Origin: Sipunculus nudus
Lineage: Eukaryota; Annelida; Sipuncula; Golfingiida; Sipunculidae
Direction of reading: 5' to 3'
Assembly: GCA_026874595.1 (NCBI GenBank)
Contig: CM049309.1
Location: forward strand, 42,611,079 to 42,675,078
Length of the DNA: 64,000 bases
How positions within the stretch are numbered: the first letter of the stretch is position 1; each line of letters begins with the position of its first letter. This document shows positions 56,690 through 64,000 of the stretch, in pieces. The notes under the pieces are model-generated. The model made no database searches, had not been told where the DNA came from, and was given only the letters and a program-made list of their open reading frames with translations. Both the position numbers and the translations under genes were made by a program.

Positions 56690-59600
56690 ACATAGTCTTT
56701 AGGTTCGGCGTACAAATCTGGCGAGGGCCTCATGGCTGATAGTTTTGTGCGCAACAATATATGCATAACCAGTTCGGCAGGGGGTCGACCTGTAGCGGCA
56801 TGAGGTGTTGTTCTGTACGACAATAAAAATCTTTGCAGTTTGTCATACAGGTTGCCAGTTTGATTTGACATCTTCTTCAGCGCGTTTTTAAACATCTGGA
56901 CGAAACGTTCCGCCTGTCCGTTTGTAGCTGGATGCCCTGGAGCAGTTAATGTATGCCTAATGTTGTTCTTTTGAAGAAAGGTTTGGAATTCTTTGGAAGT
57001 AAATTGACTACCATTGTCGGTGACAAGGTTCTCTGGAAGTCCTTGCTGGGCAAACAGTTTGCGCAATCTCTTGATGGTAGTAGTAGAAGTTTAGTCTTCA
57101 TGATTTCTATTTCAATCCACTTAGGATGGGCATCTACTACCACAAGGAAGTAGTTATCGAGAAAAGGTCCCGCAAAGTCTGCATGTACACGCTTCCAAGG
57201 AGCATGTGGCCATTTCCACTCTGTAGGTCTCAACATTGGTGGGTTTGGAGCATTGTCTTGATAGTCTGTGCAGGCTTTGGCTAGTTCTTCAATTTCAGAG
57301 TCCAAATAAGGCAACCACAGAATTGATCTTGCAACAGCTTTCATTCGAACTATGCCAGAATGCTCCGAATGAAGTTCTTGTAATACTGCTGGACGTAAGG
57401 ATGGGGGAATAATGACCCTGTTACCCCACAGGATACAACCTTGCTCTACACTAAGTTCGACACGTCTGTGAAAGTAGGGTGTTATATCTGTTTCCCACTC
57501 AGAATCAATGCTTTCTGGCCATCCTTCTAGGATCATGAGGGTAACTTTCCTCATTACCTTGTCTGATTTTGTTTCTCTGGCTCTTAGCCGTAACTGGTAA
57601 GTCATCATCGAGTTCTTGTAGTGACAGTACAACTTCTGCTTCAGGAGTCTTAATGCCTTCCGTTTCCTGAAGTGGCATTCGCGATAATGCATCAGCATTG
57701 GCATTTTTCTTTGAACTTCTGTACTCAATCTGGTAATTGAAACTTGAAAGGATTGGTGACCATCGTTTAATCCGTGAAGCATCCATTTGTGGCGTCCCTT
57801 TTACTTGTGAAAATAATGACAATAATGGACAATGGTCCGTAATCGAAGTGAACTTTCTGCCAAGCAAGCACTGTCTGAACTTTTGAACCGCAAACACAAT
57901 AGCGAGTCCTTCTTTTTCAATTTGACTGTAGTTCATCTCTGCTTTATTTAAGCGCCTAGATGCATATGCTACGGGTTGTTCCCGACCATTTACACGATGC
58001 TGTAGCACTGCACCCAGACCATAGGGCAAAGCGTCGCATGACAAGATAAGTTCTTTCTCTGTATCATAGTGTACAAGCACTGCATCATCAACAAGACTAG
58101 CTTTACTCTTTTCAAAAGCTTCCTGCTGTCTCTTAGGCCAAATCCAATCTTTACCCTTGTTCAGGAGTTCATACAGAGGTGCAAGTGTTGAAGCGAGATC
58201 ATCAATGAAATATCCATAATGATTCAAGAGCCCAAGGTATGCCCTAAGTTCCAATATGTTTGAGGGTACAGGAGCATCCTTTATTGCTCTGACTTTCTCT
58301 TTGGTTGGATGAATCCCCTCTGCGTCCACCACTACACCAAGGTATTCCACACTGGGCAACAGAAAATGGCACTTGTTTTTGTGCATACGTAAACCTGCAG
58401 TTTTAAGTGTATCCAATACTTTGTCTAAGTTCAGCAAATGATCTTGTCTAGTTTTGCCTGTGATCAGTATGTCATCCAGGTAAACTACTGTTCCTGGCAT
58501 GCCTTTCAGAAGGTTTTCCATAATCCTTTGGAATAGCATTGGTGCTGTGCTGATTCCGAATGGAACTCGCGTGTACTGATACAACCCTTTTGTTGTATTT
58601 ATAGTTGTCAACTCTCTAGAAGCAGCATCTAATTCAACTTGTTGGTATGCTGCTCGAAGATCTAGTTTTGGGAATTCTTTTCCACCACTGAGTGTTGCTA
58701 GCAATTCATCTATCCTTGGGATGGGGTACTGCTCATTATTTGCATACCGATTTATTGTCAACTTAAAATCACCGCACAGTCTAATCTCTCCTGTAGGTTT
58801 TAGTATGGGTACTACTGGTGCAGCCCATTGTGAGGTTTTAACCTTTTGCAGTACTCTCTCTTTCTCTAGTCGGTCAATTTCAGCCTCAATTTTCTGTTTC
58901 AAGTTCAGTGGCACTGTACAGGCTTTACAAAAGACCGGTTTTGCATCTGACTGGATATCCAAGGTTGCTTGTATATCCTTGAGAGTTCCTAAACCTTCTT
59001 GGAAAAGTTCAGAATACTTAGCCTGTAATATTTGCTTTGCCTGTTCTCTCGATGTATTGTCAGTGATTTCCTGAACAGATTTAATCTCAGCTGTAGTGCC
59101 AAGCACATCTTTCCATTCATCAATATGCTGCAGCCAATCACGTCCAACTAGGCTTGAACCATTGCCTTTAACTACAACGAGTTTCATTTGCTTTGTCTTT
59201 CCCTGGCCGACTATCACATTAACAGAACACTGACCAATTACAGGAATATTCTGCCCTCCATAGCAACATAACATTGTATCTGTGTTACTCAATGTATGTG
59301 TTGGGAAATTATTTTGAAACACCTTCTGATTAATAAGTGTAACAGCAGATCCAGTGTCAACTACAAATTTGAGCAGTTTCCCATCTATTCTAAACTCTCT
59401 GTAGACCTTTGTTTGACATTTGTCTTTTGAAATTGCATACATGTCTTGTTCTAATTCTGTAGATGCAGGCATCTCATTAATTGCTGTAGTCGTATGAACT
59501 TGTCTACTGTTAGGTGGTCTAACTTTCTTTTTTGTGCTAAGACAAGCTTTCTGTATGTGTTCCACTTTTCCACAAGCATTGCAAGTTTTAGTACGACATG

Positions 59601-60285
59601 GACAATCTTCAGCTTTATGCTTAGTAGATGTAAAACGAATGCAAGTGTAAGGTCTTTTACCTGAAGATCCTTGCCCAGATGTCTGCGTTTTTTTTCTCTG
59701 TTGCTGCTGTTTTGTGTGAACAGCATTCACTGTACTCCCTGAACTCAGCTGCATGGTCTTTGCTTCCCTACTAGCGGTTTCATATGCAGCGGCCAATTTA
59801 TATGCTTGTGCAAAAGTCATATCTTCTTTCTCCTGTAATAAGCGTCTGCGTATTGCTTCACTTTGAAGACCAGCCACAAACCTGTCACGTAACCACATAT
59901 TGAGATTGTCTCCATATTTACAGTCCTCAGCCAAATGCTTGAAAGTGGCAATGAAAGAGTTTATGTCTTGGTCAGGTCTTTGTACACATCTGTTGAATGC
60001 ATAACGTGCAGTTATCACATTCGGTGCAGGATTCATGTGATCAACTAGTTTATCAACAATTTCTTTGAAAGTTTTCTCATACAATTTCTCAGGTGCAAAA
60101 AGGTTACGTGCTAGTTCATAAAGGTCATCGCCCACATTAGCCACAAATGTATGCACGATTTTACTCTTGTCCGTAATATCATTTGCAAGCATGCACGAAC
60201 TGAATCGTTCAGCGTATGTTTCAAAGTCCTCCCTCTTACCAGAAAATCTGGGCGTAGGGACCATGAAGTTCGTAGTTTGCCCCAT
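56690..60285 (-). pseudogene. Gypsy gag-pol (gag, protease, RT, RNase H, integrase)
   Basis: Start chosen at 60,285 (MGQTTNF). Gag has one normal knuckle (CNACGKVEHIQKAC) and one that lost its second Cys (CIRFTSTKH). Protease: FVVDTGSAVTLI. Reverse transcriptase: PYTRVPFG-like VPFGISTAP and YLDDILI, catalytic Asp pair intact. RNase H: LSCDALPYGLGAVLQH and NADALSRMP. Integrase: LHSEHSG with CTDYQ (the second zinc Cys is Tyr), HADFAGPF, VTDNGSQF and NGQAERF, keeping the D-D-E triad. Two frameshifts are evident, near 57,590 and 57,105, and the sequence stops at 56,690 where the LINE intrudes. All genes share one frame, as in Mag-type elements. Confidence 0.92.
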
Positions 60286-60440
60286 TACTGGCAATGCATG
60301 AGCCCCCTCTTGAGAAATGGCGAATGTATGTACAAATTCTGTAGAACGAAGTATGTACGACCGAGCAAACAAGGTGTATAGGCTTCAACTAGCAGATGAC
60401 AGGCCTTGAAAACGTTTATGTACTGACCGTGTGGTTGCCG

Positions 60441-60454
60441 CATCTTCGTCGCCA
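60441..60454 (-). promoter_or_regulatory. primer-binding-site candidate
   Basis: On the minus strand TGGCGACGAAGATG lies three bases inside the 5' LTR end. TGG pairs with the CCA end of a tRNA, as in reverse-transcription primers. The tRNA was not identified. Confidence 0.55.
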
Positions 60455-60457
60455 TTA

Positions 60458-60662
60458 TGTCATGTCCTTTGGTTCGTTCACAACCACACAAGAAGAACAA
60501 AATGAACAACAACACATTTAATCACGGAGCGGAAGCCATCTTGGCATACAATGCAACTCACAAAGTAACTACGTCACACATGACACATGATCGATCCCCA
60601 GTATAGTCACACAAAGTCCCGACAGGCGGCGCCAGCGTACGGTGCGCATACCATATCTGACA
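60458..60662 (-). repeat. 5' LTR of the Gypsy element
   Basis: 205 bp with TG...CA ends. It differs from the other LTR by about 7 substitutions, a 3-bp and a 4-bp indel. GAAAA follows at 60,663-60,667. Confidence 0.93.
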
Positions 60663-60804
60663 GAAAATAACATTATGTGCCTAAGAGTAATATGAAAGGA
60701 TACATTTGACCATTTAGATTGGTACCTTACAGGTCTTGCCACACAATATGCAGCAATATATCCTTCCTCTGCAATGGGCCCCAACAGGGCCTCATTTTCT
60801 ATCT

Positions 60805-61100
60805 TATACTAAATTCTAATGAGATCATGCAATTGTCCTAACCTAAAGACTTATGAAATCAAGCAATTGCCTAATCCTAATGTAATATGAAATAACGCAG
60901 TTGTCTTACCGTAAAGACTTATGAGATATTACAATAGTCTTATACTTATATTTTATGAGATCATGCAAATGTCTTACACAAAAGTCTTTTGAGATCAAGC
61001 AATTGTCTAATATTAAAGACTTATGAGATCATGCAAATATCTTATACTAAAGTCATTGAAATTACACAATTGACTTATAGTAAAGACTTAATTATGAGAT
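60805..61100. repeat. ~38-bp imperfect minisatellite
   Basis: About seven degenerate copies of AAAGACTTATGAGATCATG followed by CAATTGTCTTATACT. Non-coding. Confidence 0.8.
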
Positions 61101-61104
61101 CTTT

Positions 61105-61360
61105 TAGAGCTTGTACCTCAGGTGAGACAGAGCATTAGGTCAGCATTGGTACAGGTATATGCTCTTTGAGAGCTTGTACCTCAAGTGAGTAAGGCCATTA
61201 GGTCAGCATTGGTACAGGTATGTGCTCTTTGAGAGCTTGTACCTCAGGTGAGAAAGGCCATTAGGTCAGCATTGGTACGGGTATGTGCTCTTTGAGAGCT
61301 TGTACCTCAGGTGAGACAGGGCATTAGGTCAGAATTGGTACAGGTATTTGCTCTTTGATA
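61105..61360. repeat. 63-bp minisatellite, ~4 copies
   Basis: Same unit as at 46,545-46,985: GGTCAGCATTGGTACAGGTA, TGTGCTCTTTGAGAGC and TTGTACCTCAGGTGAGACAGG. The arrays lie on either side of the Gypsy insertion in the same intron. Confidence 0.88.
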
Positions 61361-61422
61361 GGTCATTCTTATTGAAAATGAGATAGTTAGTCTTTCTTAT
61401 GAGAAAATAAATAAATGCTTAC

Positions 61423-61572
61423 CTTTGTGGACAACCTTCATATGTCCAAAGTGGACCTCTTTTGATCTCTTGCCAAATGGAGACTCTGCGTACATGGTTA
61501 CTTCATACTCTTTTGACCCTTCCAGGGAGCTGATCGTGTATTTGTAAAGATTTCCAGGTATTTTTAGGGTCC
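61423..61572 (-). CDS. receptor gene, fibronectin III domain, second half
   Basis: A 150-bp exon, acceptor TTACAG, donor AAAG|GTAAGC, phase 1 at both ends. It encodes TLKIPGNLYKYTISSLEGSK, then EYEVTMYAESPFGKRS and EVHFGHMKVVHK. The pattern L..Y.Y.I..L.....Y.V..YAES..G.S is the E-F-G strand half of a fibronectin type III domain, including the tyrosine corner. Where class I cytokine receptors often have WSXWS, this domain has ESPFGKRS, so it may be a membrane-proximal FN3 and not the cytokine-binding module. The protein chain passes from here directly into the transmembrane exon at 45,452. Confidence 0.8.
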
Positions 61573-61973
61573 CTGTAACATTTAAATGTCAACAACTGGG
61601 TACATTGTAACATTATTAACATTAAATATGATAATACATTTTTTTAGTCTAAGTACCATCTAGTGTTCAAATGTTTAAATTTTTAGAAGCAAATAAAAAA
61701 TATTCCTTGTTCTCATTAAGTGATTGTTAGAATCCTATTTAATAAATCACAGTACATTTACTGATGTGCCTGTTAATCCATCTTATTTTATTATCTGATC
61801 ACAAATTTGTCAAGATTTAATGTTTGTCTCACAGGTAATGAATTTCATTAAATGAACACAACATGGTGCTGAGAAGCAATCAGTGATCACTGATAATGAG
61901 AACATTTTTTTCAAAATACCCCTTTAATAAGCAAAATTTATCTCTGAAAGGTTACGCTGGTAATTTTTGGTAG

Positions 61974-62892
61974 GTTAAGTCTAGTGGTGGGAGTTGGTTC
62001 CTTTTTGATAATCAATCATCAGTTTGGGCAAACTGATTGATGATCGATTATTTATCAGTTCAGACAAATATAAAGAAATGTGCAATTATTTGTGAAACTG
62101 TACTCTCTTAACCCAGCTGGCATGTCTTAGTAATTCTACCTGACGAAAAGAAGTTTTTGCCTTTTTATATTTTCCTTTTATCACTAAGATATGCTATTCA
62201 AAGTTTCATTTTAATTAATTATAGTAATCAAGAATTAATCCACAGTCCAGGACATCTACTTGCTGGCCCTCATGAATACTCCCACGTATCATTTTAACTT
62301 CACCACCAGGATTTTCATTTTATAACAATTATGATGACTGCCGACATGCATACTGGTTTCACAGGCTTGCCAGAAAAATTACAGGCCCATATTATTTTTT
62401 TGTAAAAATAAAAAAATAAGTAATTGAAAGCTAAAAATATAATTACTCATGCAGCAGAGGCACCTGACATCAGTTGAGGAGATTTTTTCTAAGAGAATCT
62501 TGCAAAATTGGCATAGACCTGGAGCATTATGGAGCATTTTAACGCCATACCGCCCATATTTTGCATTGAACATTTCGTTAGAAAACTCTCCGCTAATTCT
62601 GCAGCTCCCTGTCAGTTCACAGAGGTTTAATAAGTCCTCCGTTCTCTCATCTACTGTGTCATACTCAGTTATATACGGAGGTTATTTGGGAACACAGACT
62701 CATTATATGGCCCATGGAATGTTTAAAAAAATGGAAGAGTAATTTTTGCCTATAACTTAGAGACATTATGGTAAAAACAATCATGAGTATGATGTTATCA
62801 ATAGTTGCCTTTCGTTATTGAGCACTTGAAAGTTGCAGCAAACCGACTGACTTTCGAAAAAACTTGATGATCGGCCCACCACTAGTTAAGTC
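61974..62892. repeat. 8-bp target duplication pair around the MITE
   Basis: GTTAAGTC at 61,974-61,981 and 62,885-62,892, flanking the element exactly. An 8-bp duplication is the hAT hallmark. Confidence 0.9.
61982..62884. mobile_element. hAT-type MITE, 903 bp
   Basis: The perfect 10-bp terminal inverted repeat TAGTGGTGGG...CCCACCACTA is bracketed by the 8-bp GTTAAGTC duplication. No transposase frame is present, so it moved in trans. It lies wholly within a receptor intron. Confidence 0.88.
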
Positions 62893-63331
62893 TATGGCCT
62901 GCTGATGGCACTGACCATTTAATGAGACTGAAGGTATAACTTTATGATGAGTAAAATGGAAAATTATTTTAAACATTTTATGAAAGAAAATATTTGAGTT
63001 TAGACTACAACATATTTTCTTCAGTGCTGAAGTCCTGTTTGTTAACATTCTACTGTATTGACTGGCAACTAAGTGTTGATAAAAAATGGCACAACCAAAG
63101 TGGTTATTTTTTTCAGAATTTTAGTGTAACTGGATGTGACCTCCAGCTGCTTACTTGATACAATATACATATTCCAGACTCAAATATATTTTTGCATAAA
63201 ACAAAGACAGTATAGATGACCTCTGCCATACATCATTCAGGTATGTAAAAATCAGCTAATTCAAAAAGTCTGTGGACAAATTTTCTCAATATTTATTTTC
63301 CTTGAAATAGGAGAAGAGTAGGGTTACTTAC

Positions 63332-63493
63332 TTTTTGGTATGGCTATTTCATTGCATTCAGTGACCAGACAGTATGTGATGTAATAGTTCTCTGTATACC
63401 CATATTTTCTGCATCCTGGTCTGTCCCATTCTATTGTCAAGCTCCCTGCCTCTTGATAGGAGGAATACTTTGCATTCAGAGGTTGTGCTGGGT
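63332..63493 (-). CDS. receptor gene, fibronectin III domain, first half
   Basis: A 162-bp exon with a polypyrimidine tract and GTACGCAG acceptor at 63,494 and a perfect GTAAGT donor, phase 1 at both ends. It encodes PAQPLNAKYSSYQEAGSLTI, then EWDRPGCRKYGYTENYYITY and CLVTECNEIAIPK. The P..L.......S..I.W..P opening and Y.I.Y are the A-C strands of a fibronectin III domain; the Trp is the conserved core residue. Two Cys pairs could form a disulfide. With the next exon it gives a complete ~100-residue domain. At least one earlier exon, with the signal peptide, must lie beyond the right edge. Confidence 0.8.
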
Positions 63494-63784
63494 CTGCGTA
63501 CAGCAAAAGAAACAAAAAATGAACAAGTCAATCCCAATGGTAACTGCCATTTAAATCTTGTAATGAATGCTTGCCACTGTTCATTGTTAACATTTCAAAG
63601 TGAAAATATATATTCAAAGAATTATTATAAGTTAATATGAACATTTGGACTATAAAATCCCCCTCCCCCTCCCTGATTGCCAGTTCCTCAAAATAGCAGC
63701 TCAGTCTCATCATGGGTGTCAATGTTAAATGTTAAAAATATCACCCATTGCACTGTGGCAGCCATATTGTTTTTTTTATGGGTC

Positions 63785-64000
63785 TGTTATTTGATAGGTC
63801 AAGAGTGATCAAAGACACAAATCATCCCTGATCTTGATGAAGATCAAGCATATTCTCTTTGTGACACTGCATGTAAAGATAACCACAGATTGTGCTCTGG
63901 TGGCTATTTAGTATTTCAACCAGGTCTGTTATTCCAAAGGTCTGGAGCCCTAATAGGCAGCAATCATCCCTGTAACCTTGATAAAGATCAAGCATATTAT
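63785..64000. repeat. ~148-bp imperfect tandem duplication, cut by the window edge
   Basis: Two copies share GGTCTGTTATT, AATCATCCCTG and CTTGAT(G/A)AAGATCAAGCATATT. Non-coding, in the receptor intron upstream of the first visible exon. Confidence 0.6.

Larger units (their letters stand above)
47027..60662 (-). mobile_element. Gypsy-type LTR retrotransposon (Mag-like), with nested insertions
   Basis: A complete element by structure: two ~200-bp LTRs with TG...CA ends, a 5-bp GAAAA duplication, a primer-site candidate next to the right-hand (5') LTR and a purine tract next to the left-hand (3') LTR. Order on the minus strand: gag, protease, reverse transcriptase, RNase H, integrase, C-terminal tail. 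A CR1-like LINE has been inserted in the opposite orientation between the integrase core and the tail, expanding the element from about 4.9 to 13.6 kb. The LTRs differ at about 7 sites plus two indels in ~198 aligned bases (3.5%), so it is not recent. No envelope frame is seen. Frameshifts and the LINE make it non-functional. Confidence 0.93.
45453..61422 (-). other. 16-kb receptor intron occupied by nested retroelements
   Basis: Most of this intron is the Gypsy element and what has been inserted into it (47,027-60,662). The remainder is two families of minisatellite. Without the nest the intron would be about 2.3 kb. Confidence 0.65.
61573..63331 (-). other. receptor intron with a hAT-type MITE
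   Basis: GTAAGT donor at 63,331 and TTACAG acceptor at 61,573. It splits the fibronectin domain between its strands, a common intron position. It contains the MITE 61,982-62,884. Confidence 0.75.

Noticed and set aside
57061-59074. Plus-strand open frames across 56,950-59,080
   Set aside because: Antisense shadows of the Gypsy pol reading frame.
60690-60790. Minus-strand candidate exon (ALLGPIAEEGYIAAYCVARP) between the FN3 and transmembrane exons
   Set aside because: The possible CCT|GTAAGG donor leaves the wrong phase for the transmembrane exon, which joins the FN3 exon perfectly without it.

Overview
This is animal nuclear DNA, most likely from a marine mollusc. The window is AT-rich and gene-poor, its coding sequence is split by GT-AG introns, and mobile elements dominate: three kinds of non-LTR retrotransposon, one LTR retrotransposon, a tRNA-derived SINE, hAT-like elements with inverted repeats, and minisatellites. 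The mollusc assignment is inference from general familiarity with repeats ending in GGACGGACAGACGG...GATCGCTATAGCTCAGATGA; no database was consulted.

Two host genes can be supported. (1) On the plus strand at 23,118-24,068 is a 316-residue dual-specificity phosphatase with an intact HCxxGxxRS active site, a splice acceptor just upstream and an AATAAA downstream. (2) On the minus strand, five phase-compatible exons between 63,493 and 34,397 give the 3' part of a type I membrane receptor: one fibronectin type III domain split over two exons, a transmembrane exon, a short exon with a basic juxtamembrane stretch and a proline motif resembling cytokine-receptor box 1, and a final 105-codon exon. 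The 5' exons lie beyond the right edge.

Layout: 1-5 kb has no gene, only a SINE fragment, a probable LINE scrap and C-rich repeats. At 5.0-12.8 kb a 5'-truncated, decayed LINE (6,327-11,476) is flanked by direct copies of the same ~1.29-kb sequence (5,037-6,326 and 11,477-12,753), like an extremely long target-site duplication. At 12.4-13.4 kb is an inverted-repeat element. No gene is seen at 13.4-21.6 kb. The phosphatase follows at 23-24.5 kb. At 29-34 kb are repeats carrying the palindrome GGTGGCGCCACC and a 2-kb hAT-like element. From 34.4 kb to the right edge is the receptor gene.

The receptor introns hold most of the repeats. Intron 36,302-45,364 contains an almost intact L1/Tx1-like LINE (about 39.4-44.1 kb). 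Intron 45,453-61,422 contains a nest: a Gypsy-type LTR element (47,027-60,662; ~200-bp LTRs; GAAAA target duplication) was entered by a CR1-like LINE (~47.9-56.69 kb; ORF1 with PHD finger and SGNH esterase), which was itself entered by a 3.4-kb non-coding element (52,653-56,045; ATAAC target duplication) built from tandem repeats with the GGTGGCGCCACC palindrome. Intron 61,573-63,331 holds a clean 903-bp hAT-type MITE with an 8-bp target duplication.

The best candidates for something undescribed are that palindrome-bearing tandem-repeat element family, the kilobase-scale duplication around the first LINE, and the receptor with its box-1-like motif and DSG-type putative degron.
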